The notes: generated by a model not told the origin, from the sequence alone. A stretch of DNA of 64,000 bases from Bacteroidales bacterium UBA4231 (GCA_002396335.1 DGXN01000030.1:1-64000), one strand, 5' to 3'. Shown: positions 49,827-58,895, counted from the first letter of the stretch. Program-made: numbers and translations.

Positions 49827-51506
49827 TTACTCCATCAACTTCTTGTACTTGAAGCGCTTGGGTGCCGCGTCGGGGCCCAGGCGCATTTTGCGGTTCTCTT
49901 CGTATTCCTGGTAGTTGCCTTCGAAGAAGACCACTTTGCCGTCGCCTTCGTAGGCGAGGATGTGGGTGGCGATCCTGTCCAGGAACCAGCGGTCGTGGCT
50001 GACGACGACGGCGCAGCCGGCAAAGCCGTCCAGACCTTCTTCCAGGGCGCGGATGGTGTTCACGTCCACGTCGTTGGTGGGTTCGTCCAGCAGGAGCACG
50101 TTGCCTTCGTCCTTGAGGGTGAGGGCCAGGTGCAGGCGGTTGCGTTCACCGCCGGAGAGGACGCCGCACAGTTTTTCCTGGTCGGCCCCGGAGAAGTTGA
50201 AGCGGGAGACCCAGGCGCGGGCGTTGACGTCGCGGCCGCCCATGCGCACCCATTCGGAGTTGCCGGCGATGGTTTCGTACACGGTCTTGTCCGGGTCGAT
50301 GGAGCGGTGCTGCTGGTCCACATAGGAGATTTTCACGGTTTCTCCGATTTCGATGGTACCGCTGTCGGGCTGTTCGATGCCCATGATCAGGCGGAACAGC
50401 GTGGTCTTTCCCGCTCCGTTGGGGCCGATGACGCCCACGATGCCGGCCGGCGGGAGTTCGAAGCTCAGGTGCTCGAACAGGAGTTTGTCCCCGTAGGCTT
50501 TGGAGACATCGTTGAAGCGGATGACTTTGTTCCCGAGGTGCGGTCCGTTGGGAATGTAGATTTCCAGGTTGGCCTCTTTTTGCTTCGTGTCTGCCGCAGC
50601 CAGTTTCTCATAGGCGCCCAGACGGGCTTTCTGCTTGGCCTGGCGGGCTTTCGGGGCCATCCGGACCCATTCCAACTCCCGTTCCAGGGTCTTGCGGCGT
50701 TTGGATTCGGCCTTTTCTTCCATGGCCAGGCGCTTGGTCTTCTGGTCCAGCCAGGAGGAGTAGTTGCCTTTCCAGGGAATGCCTTCTCCGCGATCCAGTT
50801 CCAGGATCCAGCCGGCGACGTTGTCCAGGAAGTAGCGGTCGTGCGTGACGGCGATGACCGTGCCCTTGTACTGCTGCAGATGGGCCTCCAGCCACTGGAT
50901 GGATTCGGTGTCCAGGTGGTTGGTGGGCTCGTCCAGAAGCAGCACGTCCGGCTCTTGCAGCAGAAGCCGGCACAGCGCCACGCGGCGGCGTTCACCGCCG
51001 GAGAGGTTCTTCACCAGCTGCTCCGACGGCGGGCACTGGAGGGCGTCCATGGCCCGCTCCAGCTTGGCGTCGATCTCCCAGCCGCCCAGATGGTCGATCT
51101 GTTCGGTGAGCTCGCCCTGCCGCTCGATGAGGCGGTTCATCTCGTCGTCGTCCATGGGCTCCATGAATTTCATGGAGATGTCGTTGTATTCCTTCAGGAT
51201 GTCCATGACCTGCTGAACCCCTTCCTGGACTACTTCCAGGACGGTTTTCTCCGGGTCCATCTGCGGCTCCTGCTCCAGGTAGCCCACGCTGTATCCGGGT
51301 GCCCACACGACCTCGCCTTTGTAGGATTTCTCCACACCGGCAATGATCTTCAGGAGCGTACTCTTACCGGATCCGTTGAGGCCGATAATGCCAATCTTGG
51401 CACCGTAGAAGAAGCTCAGGTAAATGTCTTTGAGGATGACTCTGTTGTTGTGGGGGAGCACTTTTCCCACACCGTTCATCGAGAAGATAATGGTTTCGTC
51501 GGCCAT
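49827..51506 (-). CDS. ettA: ABC-F translational throttle ATPase
   Basis: This 559-residue soluble protein has two ATP-binding cassettes: Walker A GLNGSGKST and GPNGAGKTT, signatures LSGGERRRVAL and LSGGERNRLHL, and two DEPTN Walker B blocks. Its length, the arm insertion in the first cassette and the P-site linker fit EttA, which binds the ribosomal E site and gates the first elongation step by ADP/ATP ratio. A good promoter with a one-base-off -7 box precedes it. It converges with the GH3 gene 11 nt away. Confidence 0.93.
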   Translation of the reverse strand: MADETIIFSMNGVGKVLPHNNRVILKDIYLSFFYGAKIGIIGLNGSGKSTLLKIIAGVEKSYKGEVVWAPGYSVGYLEQEPQMDPEKTVLEVVQEGVQQVMDILKEYNDISMKFMEPMDDDEMNRLIERQGELTEQIDHLGGWEIDAKLERAMDALQCPPSEQLVKNLSGGERRRVALCRLLLQEPDVLLLDEPTNHLDTESIQWLEAHLQQYKGTVIAVTHDRYFLDNVAGWILELDRGEGIPWKGNYSSWLDQKTKRLAMEEKAESKRRKTLERELEWVRMAPKARQAKQKARLGAYEKLAAADTKQKEANLEIYIPNGPHLGNKVIRFNDVSKAYGDKLLFEHLSFELPPAGIVGVIGPNGAGKTTLFRLIMGIEQPDSGTIEIGETVKISYVDQQHRSIDPDKTVYETIAGNSEWVRMGGRDVNARAWVSRFNFSGADQEKLCGVLSGGERNRLHLALTLKDEGNVLLLDEPTNDVDVNTIRALEEGLDGFAGCAVVVSHDRWFLDRIATHILAYEGDGKVVFFEGNYQEYEENRKMRLGPDAAPKRFKYKKLME

Positions 51507-51523
51507 AACAGTTGGTTTTGGCG

Positions 51524-51555
51524 CGAAGATAGTGTTTTTTTACTGACGGAACAAA
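51524..51555 (-). promoter_or_regulatory. Promoter of ettA
   Basis: On the minus strand TTTG (51552-51555) and TATCTTCG (51524-51531, one mismatch to TAnnTTTG) are 20 nt apart. The -33 part lies inside the end of the serine hydrolase gene. Confidence 0.55.
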
Positions 51556-52775
51556 TCCCGCCGGGGAAGATCCCCCGAGAAACGGTTCCTGAGGTCCTTG
51601 AACAGGGCGGCGATGTTGTGGGCGAAGCGCGATCCCCGCCAGGCCGACGTATTGCACACCAGGATCCAGCACTCTCCGTCCGGATAGGTCTTGATGAGGG
51701 CCTGGGTGCCGGAGAAGGAACCGGAGCGGGTCCATTCGCCGTCGGGTTTGGTGTCGTTCCAGCCCAGGGAGAAGGTGTCAGGGTCGTACCAGGTGGTCAT
51801 CTGGCGGACGCTGAACGGGTCCAGAATGTCTTCCACGGGCCCCGTTCCGTCGATGCAGGCCACCAGCCGGGCCAGTTCCGGGGCCGATCCCGTCCACCCG
51901 CCGGCTCCCTTCGAGCCCGCGATGTCGTTGCCGCCGTAGCATTTCTCCACGGAGGCGAAACGCCCGTCGAAAGAGGCGCAGCGCTCGGCGTCCGGCTGCA
52001 TGTAGTATCGGCTTTCGCCGGGATGGCGGTCCTCAAGGTAATTCCCCGCGATGCGGAAATCCCGGCAAAGGGCCGGGCCGAAGACTTCCTCCTGCATAAA
52101 GGTCTCATAAGGCTTTCCGGACACTTTCTCGATGATGAGGGACAGCAGCAGGAAGCCCAGGTTGGAGTACTCCTGCCAGGTGCCGGGCTCGAAATAGAGG
52201 CGCCGGCCCAGCTGCTTGCGGAGGAGTGCATCCAGGGAAGGGTAGGGGGAGAAGACGGGATCGCCGCCGCGGGCGGTGAATCCGGCCTGGTGCCGCAGAA
52301 GGTGTTCTACCGTGATGAGGTAGTAGTTCTCGTCGTGGATGTAGCTGTCGTACTGGTTCAGCACGCCCAGCGGGCCGAAGACCGGCGTCTCCAGGAACAG
52401 CTTTCCCTGCTCCTGCAGCCGCATGATGCCGACGGCAGTGAGGAGTTTCGAGACGGAGGCCAGCCGGAGCGTGGTGCCGGGGGTCATGGGGGTTTGGCTG
52501 TCGGCCATGCCGTAGCCGCGGGCGTACAGGAGGGAGTCGTTCCGGCTGACGGCGAGGGAGGCCCCGTGGATGCTCCAGAAGTTCAGGAAACTGTCCACCA
52601 CTGCGTCCATCCGCGGGAGGGAAGACATCTCGTTGGTGAGGCTCCGGTTCAGGGAATCTTTCCAGACGACGGGAGGGGCGGGGACGTCGGGGCTGCTCCG
52701 GTGCCCTTTCAGGAGCAGGGAGCCGCCGCCCAGCAGGGCCGCGAGAAGAAGCAGTATCGGCCCGGCTTTCTTCAC
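51540..52775 (-). CDS. Beta-lactamase-fold serine hydrolase
   Basis: The frame has no early ATG; the GTG at 52775 overlaps the previous stop as GTGA and opens a single membrane-spanning signal (VKKAGPILLLLAALLGGG), giving 411 residues. The class C/DD-peptidase motifs are LASVSKLL (S-x-x-K) and EYSNLGF (Y-x-N). The third motif, normally K/H-x-G, is less clear, around RSGSFSGTQ. These proteins act as D-alanyl-D-alanine peptidases, esterases or amidases in the periplasm. It is the last gene of the nrnA operon. Confidence 0.85.
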   Translation of the reverse strand: MKKAGPILLLLAALLGGGSLLLKGHRSSPDVPAPPVVWKDSLNRSLTNEMSSLPRMDAVVDSFLNFWSIHGASLAVSRNDSLLYARGYGMADSQTPMTPGTTLRLASVSKLLTAVGIMRLQEQGKLFLETPVFGPLGVLNQYDSYIHDENYYLITVEHLLRHQAGFTARGGDPVFSPYPSLDALLRKQLGRRLYFEPGTWQEYSNLGFLLLSLIIEKVSGKPYETFMQEEVFGPALCRDFRIAGNYLEDRHPGESRYYMQPDAERCASFDGRFASVEKCYGGNDIAGSKGAGGWTGSAPELARLVACIDGTGPVEDILDPFSVRQMTTWYDPDTFSLGWNDTKPDGEWTRSGSFSGTQALIKTYPDGECWILVCNTSAWRGSRFAHNIAALFKDLRNRFSGDLPRRDLFRQ

Positions 52776-53380
52776 TTCACCAGGCCGGCTTTGCGTCCGA
52801 AATCGATGATGAAGTCGGCGGTGCCTTCGACGCCCAGCACGGAGCTGTCCACGCACAGGTGGTAGTTGGAGGCATGCCCCCACTGGCCGAAGGTGTAGTA
52901 GTTGTAGTAGGTCTGGCGGGTGCGGTCCTTGCGGCGCATGAGCTTTTCGGCCTCGTCGGCGTCCAGGCCTTCGCTTTCCATGAGGCGGGCGATGCGCCAC
53001 TCATCCGGTGCGCCGATGAACACGTTCAGGCATTTGAGGTCCCTCAGGATGTAGTCAGCACAGCGGCCGATGATGATGGCGTCTCCTTTCTCGGCGATGG
53101 AGCGGATGACCTCGCTCTGAATCTTGAAGAGCATATTCTCATTCACGTAGCCCCCGTCCAGAAAGCCGATGCGGCTGGAAGGGAAGAAGCTGGACATGGA
53201 GAAGAAGGAGTTCTTCTCTTCGGCCTTTGCGAAAAGGCTCCGGGAATAGCCGCTTTCTTCCGCGGCCTGGCAGATGAGGTCGTTGTCGTAGAAGGGAATG
53301 CCGAGCTTCTCGCCGATAGTGTGGCCGACATAGCCGCCGCGGCTGCCGAAAGAACGTCCGATGTTGATGATGGTATGCAT
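52772..53380 (-). CDS. Cytidylate kinase-like family protein
   Basis: This 202-residue P-loop protein begins MHTIINIGRSFGSRGG, where the loop G-R-x-x-G-S-x-G-G replaces a standard Walker A GKST. This is characteristic of the cytidylate-kinase-like family (PF13189 type) rather than true Cmk. IIIGRCADYIL and RTRQTYYNYYTFGQWG are further family blocks. The phosphate acceptor is unknown. It starts 5 nt after the MATE gene and overlaps the serine hydrolase by 4 nt. Confidence 0.82.
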   Translation of the reverse strand: MHTIINIGRSFGSRGGYVGHTIGEKLGIPFYDNDLICQAAEESGYSRSLFAKAEEKNSFFSMSSFFPSSRIGFLDGGYVNENMLFKIQSEVIRSIAEKGDAIIIGRCADYILRDLKCLNVFIGAPDEWRIARLMESEGLDADEAEKLMRRKDRTRQTYYNYYTFGQWGHASNYHLCVDSSVLGVEGTADFIIDFGRKAGLVK

Positions 53381-53385
53381 AGCGC

Positions 53386-54786
53386 TTAGATTTGACTGCC
53401 GAGGATGCCCGGATCGTCTCCGTCTTTGAGCCGGTCCAGCTTCCGGATGAGGCTGACGGCGAACAGGGCGGTGACGATGGCGGCGATGGTGTCGGAGATG
53501 GGGAAACTGTACCACACGCCCGCTTCAGACTCCATCAGGGGCGGCAGGATGTAGATGAGCGGAAGCAGGAACAGCAGCTGCCGCGACAGGGACAGGAAGA
53601 TGGACTTTTTCACCATGCCCAGGCACTGGAACAGGTTGGTGGTGACCATCTGGAAGCCGACGATGGGGAACGCGAGGTTCATCTTCCGGAGGCCGTGGGA
53701 GGCCTTTTCCACCAGGACGGGGTCGGAGGTGAAGATGCGGACCATGGGTTCTGACAGCAGTTCCGAGAAGAGGAAGCCCACCATCAGGACCAGGGTGGCC
53801 CAGCCGGCGGTTTTCAGGTACACTTCCCGCACGCGGGCGTATTGGCGGGCGCCGAAGTTGTATCCCGCGATGGGCTGCATGCCCTGGTTGAACCCCATCA
53901 CGATCATCACGAACAGGAAACTGATGCGGTTCACGATGCCGTACGCGCCGATCGCGAGGTCGCCGCCCCATTTGACCAGCTGCTGGTTGATGAACAGCAC
54001 CACGATGCAGCTGGCGAGGTTCATCAGGAACGGGCCCATGCCGATGGCCAGGGAGTCGAAGGCGATCTTCCAGTCCACCCGGAATATTTTCCGGGATCGG
54101 GGCAGGTGGAGGAAGCGATCCGGGTTCAGGAAATACCAGAAGGTGTATCCCAGGGCCATGAGCTGGCACAGGACGGTGGCGATGGCCGCGCCCCGGATGC
54201 CCAGGCCCAGCGCAAAGATGAACACCGGGTCCAGGATGGCGTTGGATGTGACGGTGAAAAGGGTGAGCCGCATCGCGAGCCGGGGATTGCCCGATGACCG
54301 GATAATGGAGTTGAGGCCGAAGTACAGGTGCGTGACGGCATTGCCGAGGGCGATGATCTCCATGTAGCTCCGGGCAAAGGGGAGGGTGGCGTCCGATGCG
54401 CCGAAAAAGCGGAGGATGGGATCCATCCACAGCAGCATGACGGCGGTGAAAAAGACGCCGGTCAAGATGTTCAGCGTAACGTCGTTGCACAGGACTTTGC
54501 CGGCGGTCTTGTAGTTTTTCTGGCCCAGGAGGACGGAAATCATGGTGGCGGCACCGACGCCCACCAGCGTGCCGAACGCCGTGGAGATGTTCATCAGCGG
54601 GAAGGTGACGGCCAGGCCGGCGATGGACAGGGACCCCACGTCGGCGATATGGCCGATGTAGATGCTGTCCACCATATTATAAAGCGAAGACGCTGTCATC
54701 GCAATGATGCCGGGAACGGCATACTGCCTGATCAGCGCTCCGATGGGTTTGGTGCCCAGTTCTGTAGGGACGGAAGTCTGGCTCAT
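53386..54786 (-). CDS. MATE-family efflux transporter
   Basis: This 466-residue protein has 12 predicted membrane segments in two homologous halves. MTASSLYNMVDSIYIGHIAD and VGFQMVTTNLFQCLGMVKK match the MepA/DinF-like branch of the MATE superfamily. It exports cationic drugs or metabolites in exchange for Na+ or H+. It follows the FKBP-type gene by 3 nt in the nrnA operon, so it may be expressed constitutively with housekeeping genes. Confidence 0.9.
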   Translation of the reverse strand: MSQTSVPTELGTKPIGALIRQYAVPGIIAMTASSLYNMVDSIYIGHIADVGSLSIAGLAVTFPLMNISTAFGTLVGVGAATMISVLLGQKNYKTAGKVLCNDVTLNILTGVFFTAVMLLWMDPILRFFGASDATLPFARSYMEIIALGNAVTHLYFGLNSIIRSSGNPRLAMRLTLFTVTSNAILDPVFIFALGLGIRGAAIATVLCQLMALGYTFWYFLNPDRFLHLPRSRKIFRVDWKIAFDSLAIGMGPFLMNLASCIVVLFINQQLVKWGGDLAIGAYGIVNRISFLFVMIVMGFNQGMQPIAGYNFGARQYARVREVYLKTAGWATLVLMVGFLFSELLSEPMVRIFTSDPVLVEKASHGLRKMNLAFPIVGFQMVTTNLFQCLGMVKKSIFLSLSRQLLFLLPLIYILPPLMESEAGVWYSFPISDTIAAIVTALFAVSLIRKLDRLKDGDDPGILGSQI

Positions 54787-54789
54787 GGG

Positions 54790-55821
54790 CTAGTCTTCCA
54801 CGATTTCAAGTTCGAAAATAAGGGGAGAGTAGGCCGGGATGACGTTGCCGTTCCCGTCGGCCCCGTATCCCTGCGGCGAAGTGAACAGGATGATGGCTTT
54901 CTGGCCCACCCAGCGCATCAGGGACAGGCCGCCCTTGAATCCGTTCACCAGGGAACTGCTGTCTCCCATCTTGATGTCGGTGTACTTCTCGGCATAGGTG
55001 ATGGAGACGGGGTCGTAGGTTTTGCTTTCCTTGTAGATGCCGGCATCTTTGGCGACGATCTCGTCGGTGGTGTCGAAGATCTGGCCGTTGAGGAGGCGTC
55101 CGGTGTAGTCGAGGTGGAGGGTGGTGTCCCGGGGAAATTCGGTCTTCCCTTCAAAGGGGGCTGTGTCCGAAAGGAAGTAGAAAATGCCTTCCATCTCCTC
55201 GTCTTCCTCTGTGATATAGAGGGTGGGTTCTATGTCGCCGTAGACCCGCTGGACATAGCGGGAGAGACTGTCCTGCTCGTGCTGGTCGATGTCATCCGTC
55301 TGCCCTTTCAAGGTAACGGTGTAGATGAGGCTGGTGGATTTGGAACAGGCGTCCAGGTACTCCTGGCCCGTGCCGTACCGTGCGGTGGTGAGCAGCCAGG
55401 CCGGGATGACGGCCGTCCGGGTGCCGCCGATGCGCATCCCCTTCAGGAGTGCATCCACGCCGGCGTAGCTGTACCCTTCTCCCACTATCTGGTATTTGGG
55501 ACCGTAGTAATTGCCCAGGACATAGGTACCCAGCTGTTTGGCGATGCTTTCCTCCGTGGAAGAGGAAATGGCTCCGGAAAGGCTCCGGATGGTGCTGCTG
55601 GCATATACGTAGTCGTTTTCGCTGTCGAAGAGATCGCCGCTGCCCGGGGTGTCTTCCAGGATGTAGATGCCGTCGGTGGCCGTGATGCCGGGATGGTATT
55701 TTTCCATCCACAGGCTCAGGTACTCGCTGGCGGCCTGTCCGGTGGAATCGGTGGTGCCCTGGGCACAGGCGGCGGCCATCAGGCACAGTGCCGCGAGAGG
55801 AAGGAGAAGATGTCTATTCAT
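54790..55821 (-). CDS. Lipoprotein with two FKBP-type peptidyl-prolyl isomerase domains
   Basis: This 343-residue lipoprotein (lipobox MAAAC) has two FKBP-like parts. The first (about 90-170) is degenerate, with LLKGMRIGGTRTAVIPAWL. The second (about 235-340) has LHLDYTGRLLNGQIFDTT, VNGFKGGLSLMRWVGQKAIIL and SPQGYGADGNGNVIPAYSPLIFELEI (cited as GYGADGNGNVIPAYSPLIF). FKBPs catalyse cis-trans isomerisation of X-Pro bonds and act as chaperones; this one would work in the periplasm. It overlaps the smaller FKBP-like gene upstream by 8 nt. Confidence 0.85.
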   Translation of the reverse strand: MNRHLLLPLAALCLMAAACAQGTTDSTGQAASEYLSLWMEKYHPGITATDGIYILEDTPGSGDLFDSENDYVYASSTIRSLSGAISSSTEESIAKQLGTYVLGNYYGPKYQIVGEGYSYAGVDALLKGMRIGGTRTAVIPAWLLTTARYGTGQEYLDACSKSTSLIYTVTLKGQTDDIDQHEQDSLSRYVQRVYGDIEPTLYITEEDEEMEGIFYFLSDTAPFEGKTEFPRDTTLHLDYTGRLLNGQIFDTTDEIVAKDAGIYKESKTYDPVSITYAEKYTDIKMGDSSSLVNGFKGGLSLMRWVGQKAIILFTSPQGYGADGNGNVIPAYSPLIFELEIVED

Positions 55822-56371
55822 TGTCTATACTTTCAATCCAAAAATAATAAGCCAGGGCACTCCTTGCAGGAATCGTGCCTCGCTCGCTGTTTCCGTAACC
55901 ATATTTCCCGGTGAACAGGATATACCCTTCGTCGTATTCCCGGACCCCTTTCAGGCCGTCCTGCAGGCCTTCCACCAGGTCTTTCCCGAGTGTGAGGGTG
56001 TCCAGTTTGTACCGGGTGCTGTCCGTGAGGGTCCATTTGGCCTGGGTGGCCAGGTCCTTCAGGTTGGTGGCCACCAGGTTGCCGGTGGTCAGGCTGGCGC
56101 CCGTCAAGGTGAAGCAGCCGTAGTACAGGGCCACCTTGCCTCCTTCCGCGAGGGAATCGCGCGGGATGGTGAGGGTGTCGTGAAGGGTGAGCCGGTAAGC
56201 CCCGCCGATGCGCCGGAGCGTGGCGTTGGTGTCGGCCTTCATCTGGGCCGCCACGAAACTCTCGATAAAGGTGGTCTGCCGGTCGTAGGTATTCTGCAGC
56301 GACTGCTTGGAGCAGGCTGCGAGAAGGGCCGTGAAAAGCACGGCGGCCAGTATTCCGGTGCTCCGTTTCAT
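55814..56371 (-). CDS. Small FKBP-like lipoprotein
   Basis: This 185-residue lipoprotein has lipobox LLAAC (Cys20). The last ~60 residues (LVEGLQDGLKGVREYDEG, ILFTGKYGYGNSERGTIPA, LAYYFWIESI) follow the FKBP fold order of the neighbouring gene product, so it is probably a diverged peptidyl-prolyl isomerase. It resembles DUF4827-type Bacteroidetes proteins. Its ATG overlaps the nrnA stop by 4 nt. Confidence 0.75.
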   Translation of the reverse strand: MKRSTGILAAVLFTALLAACSKQSLQNTYDRQTTFIESFVAAQMKADTNATLRRIGGAYRLTLHDTLTIPRDSLAEGGKVALYYGCFTLTGASLTTGNLVATNLKDLATQAKWTLTDSTRYKLDTLTLGKDLVEGLQDGLKGVREYDEGYILFTGKYGYGNSERGTIPARSALAYYFWIESIDNE

Positions 56372-57390
56372 CTGAGGAAGTCTTTCAGGAGGGTTTCGAG
56401 ATAGGAGGGAACGGCCTCCGGGGAGGGAACGTCAGTTCCGATGAAGAGTTTGCCGCCTGCGGCATTCTCGTGGCCGCCGCCGTGGAAGAAGCGATGCGCC
56501 AGCTGCTGGGCCGACGTGCCTTTCTTCGAGCGCACGGAGACGCGGAAATGGCCGTTGTCCTCTTTCAGAAGCACGCTCAGGCGGACGCTGCCGATGGTGA
56601 GCGGCACGTTCACCAGGCCTTCCGATTCGCCTTCCTGGAGGTCGAAGCGCTGCTGGATGTCCCGGGTGAGGACCATGTAGGCGGCGCCTTCCGGGAGGAC
56701 GGTGAGGCCCTCGTACTGCATGTAGCCCATGAGGCGGACGCGGTTTTCCCGGTAGCTGTTGTAAATCCGCTGGAGGAGGGCGTCCCGGTCCACGCCGGCG
56801 GCGATCAGTTCCGACGCCATGCGGAAGGTGGACGGGAAAACGGAGTTGGCGAAGTTGTTGGTGTCGGTGGTCATGCCCGTGAGGAGGGCTTCTCCGACGG
56901 AAAGGTCGCTTCCGTCCCAGCCCAGGGCTTTCAGCACCCAGTACAGCAGCTCCGAGGCGGACGAAATCCCGGGGGTGGAGAACGAGACGTCAAACGCTTC
57001 CGTGTCCGGGTTCAGGTGGTGGTCGATAAGCACTTTCCCGGCCGATGCCCCCGCGAGGATGCCGGCGATGGATTCCGTACGGGAGAAGGCGTTGCAGTCC
57101 AGCAGGAACAGGAGCTGGGCCCTGTCTGCGGCCTCTTTGACCTTCGCGGGGTCTTTGTCGGCAAAGGCGTAGCGGACGCTGGCGGGGAGGATGAAGCGGA
57201 GGTTGTCGGCGGGCGTATCCGGGAAGACGACGGTCACGTCCTTTCCCATTCCCTGCAGGTACAGGGCAAGGGCGGCGGTGCTGCCCAGCGCGTCGCCGTC
57301 CGGACGGATGTGTCCGGCGACCACCACGCGGGAAGCCTCCGAAATGAGCCGGCCCAGCAGGCCGATTTTGTCTTCGCGGATAAAATCCAT
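56368..57390 (-). CDS. nrnA: DHH-family oligoribonuclease/pAp phosphatase
   Basis: This 340-residue protein carries the DHH motifs HIRPDGDALGS, LLDCN, LIDHHLNPD and the DHHA1 C-terminal GGGHENAAGG. NrnA degrades nanoRNAs from the 3' or 5' end and dephosphorylates pAp, so it finishes RNA decay. It leads an operon of six genes (nrnA, two FKBP-like proteins, MATE, kinase-like, serine hydrolase) that overlap or nearly touch. A TAAATTTG -7 box lies at 57413-57420 on the minus strand. Confidence 0.92.
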   Translation of the reverse strand: MDFIREDKIGLLGRLISEASRVVVAGHIRPDGDALGSTAALALYLQGMGKDVTVVFPDTPADNLRFILPASVRYAFADKDPAKVKEAADRAQLLFLLDCNAFSRTESIAGILAGASAGKVLIDHHLNPDTEAFDVSFSTPGISSASELLYWVLKALGWDGSDLSVGEALLTGMTTDTNNFANSVFPSTFRMASELIAAGVDRDALLQRIYNSYRENRVRLMGYMQYEGLTVLPEGAAYMVLTRDIQQRFDLQEGESEGLVNVPLTIGSVRLSVLLKEDNGHFRVSVRSKKGTSAQQLAHRFFHGGGHENAAGGKLFIGTDVPSPEAVPSYLETLLKDFLR

Positions 57391-57412
57391 AGCAACAAAA
57401 GATTTGCGCCAG

Positions 57413-57420
57413 CAAATTTA
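57413..57420 (-). promoter_or_regulatory. -7 box of the nrnA operon
   Basis: TAAATTTG on the minus strand is 22 nt before the nrnA ATG. The matching -33 TTG is not evident. It shares the intergenic region with the divergent promoter at 57431-57461. Confidence 0.45.
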
Positions 57421-57430
57421 CAAAAGATTA

Positions 57431-57461
57431 TTGCTTTTGAGAAATGATTTTGTTAACTTTG
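57431..57461 (+). promoter_or_regulatory. Promoter of the pilin-like/DUF3822/rsmD group
   Basis: TTG (57431-57433) and TAACTTTG (57454-57461) are exactly 20 nt apart. Transcription would begin near 57468, 29 nt before the ATG at 57497. Confidence 0.75.
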
Positions 57462-57496
57462 TCGGAACTTTGGAAAATATTAAAACACTAAAGATA

Positions 57497-58198
57497 ATGA
57501 ACAAGACTGTTAAAATCGTCGTAGAGATTGCTCTTGCCGCCCTGATCTGCCTCGTGGCATGGCTCATCGTCAAGAGTGTCCAGAAACCCGTTCAGTTCAA
57601 CAACGAAGTGGCCGCCCGTTCCCAGGTCGCAATCCAGCGCCTCAAGGACATCCGCACCCTCCAGGTAGCCTTCAAGAGTGTGAATGGCCGTTTCAGCCCC
57701 ACCGTAGACTCCCTCAAGATGTTCTACGAGACCGGCAAGATGGACATCGTCATGCAGATCGGCTCCAACGATGACTCCCTGGCTGTCTCCAACACCGAGG
57801 CCATCAAGAAAGCCAACAAGCGGCTCAAACCCGAACAGATCACCGCCAAGCTCGCAGAAGCTTACGCCGCCGGCCAGAAGGTCGTGTTCTCCACCGTCAC
57901 CGAGATTGCCGTGAAGGACACCCTGTTCAACAACCGTCCGGACTTCTGCATAGACTCCCTGGCCTACATCCCGTTCTCCGGCGGCCAGCTCACCGAAATG
58001 GAATCCACCATCAAGACCGTTTCCGGTGTCCAGGTCCCTCTGTTCGAGGCCCGCATGCCTTACAAGGCCCTCTGCAACGGTCTTGACAACCAGCTCCGCA
58101 TCAACCTCGACGCCGAGCGCCGCGACCAGAACAAATACGAAGGTCTCCAGGTGGGCAGCATCACCGCCCCGAACAACAATGCCGGTAACTGGGAATAG
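57497..58198 (+). CDS. Conserved membrane-anchored protein with pilin-like N-terminus
   Basis: The ATG at 57497 follows a good promoter; the frame is open much further upstream but in antisense to nrnA. The 233-residue protein has one N-terminal membrane helix (VEIALAALICLVAWLIV) and a long amphipathic region EVAARSQVAIQRLKDIRT, then TLQVAFKSVNGRFSPTVDSL. This order recalls type IV pseudopilins, but no prepilin peptidase motif is visible. Related proteins are found beside DUF3822 and rsmD in Bacteroidales. The role is unknown. Confidence 0.75.
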   Translation: MNKTVKIVVEIALAALICLVAWLIVKSVQKPVQFNNEVAARSQVAIQRLKDIRTLQVAFKSVNGRFSPTVDSLKMFYETGKMDIVMQIGSNDDSLAVSNTEAIKKANKRLKPEQITAKLAEAYAAGQKVVFSTVTEIAVKDTLFNNRPDFCIDSLAYIPFSGGQLTEMESTIKTVSGVQVPLFEARMPYKALCNGLDNQLRINLDAERRDQNKYEGLQVGSITAPNNNAGNWE

Positions 58199-58205
58199 TC
58201 CTTTT

Positions 58206-58895
58206 ATGGACCAGACTCATATCATAAACACAGGAATATCCATTCAAGTTTCCTTGAGTGGATATTCTTTTAAGGTCCTCACCGGCGGCGAGGTCCGCTC
58301 CTCCGGCTGGCTGGGTGCGGAACGCATCTTCACCACCCCGGAATTCCAGAAGCGCTACGACCATGTGGAAATTTCCCTCCTGACGCCCAAGGTGGCCCTG
58401 GTCCCGGATGCTTTCCTGGAGAAAGCGTCGGCCCGGAAGGCGCTGGAAGAGGTGACAGCCCTGGAGGAAGGGGATTTCGTGGAAACCGTTTCCCTCCCTT
58501 CGTTGGCATCCACGCTGGTGTTTTCCAACTCCGTCGGCGAATCGCTCTCCAAGGTGGTGGCCCAGACCGTGCTGCCCGCTTCCGGAGAACCGGTCCGCGT
58601 CCTGCCGGAGATGTACTACCTTCTCCGGGAACTGGAATCCCTTACCGAATACAATAAGATTGTCGCCTCCTGGCACAGCGGCTACCTGTACCTGGTTATC
58701 GCCCAGGGCAAGAGCCTCTGCCTGGCGAACGTCTTTGAAGCGCCCGATTTCACCACGGCCGAATATTTCCTTTTCCTGGGCATGAAGCGCCTCCAGCTGA
58801 ATCCGGAAGTCAGCACCGTCTGCTTCCGCACCCCGCTGGACCAGGAAGCGGAAATGTCGCTGTACCGCTATTTTAAATCAGTGGTCCAGTTATGA
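58206..58895 (+). CDS. DUF3822 family protein
   Basis: The 229-residue cytoplasmic protein starts 7 nt after the previous stop and overlaps rsmD by 4 nt. The two-lobed pattern (LVPDAFLEKASARKALEEV; ILVxxx-like VLPEMYYLLRELESLTEYNKIVA, cited as YYLLRELESLTEYNKIVA; EYFLFLGMKRLQLNPE) fits DUF3822, a Bacteroidetes family with an actin-like/ASKHA-type fold by prediction. Its constant linkage to rsmD suggests a role tied to ribosome or envelope maintenance, but this is not known. Confidence 0.85.
   Translation: MDQTHIINTGISIQVSLSGYSFKVLTGGEVRSSGWLGAERIFTTPEFQKRYDHVEISLLTPKVALVPDAFLEKASARKALEEVTALEEGDFVETVSLPSLASTLVFSNSVGESLSKVVAQTVLPASGEPVRVLPEMYYLLRELESLTEYNKIVASWHSGYLYLVIAQGKSLCLANVFEAPDFTTAEYFLFLGMKRLQLNPEVSTVCFRTPLDQEAEMSLYRYFKSVVQL

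Noticed and set aside
49731-52865. A 1044-codon plus-strand open frame opposite ettA and the serine hydrolase
   Set aside because: It has no recognisable domain and low-complexity Gly/Val/Ala content. The opposite strand carries complete ABC-F and beta-lactamase-fold motifs.
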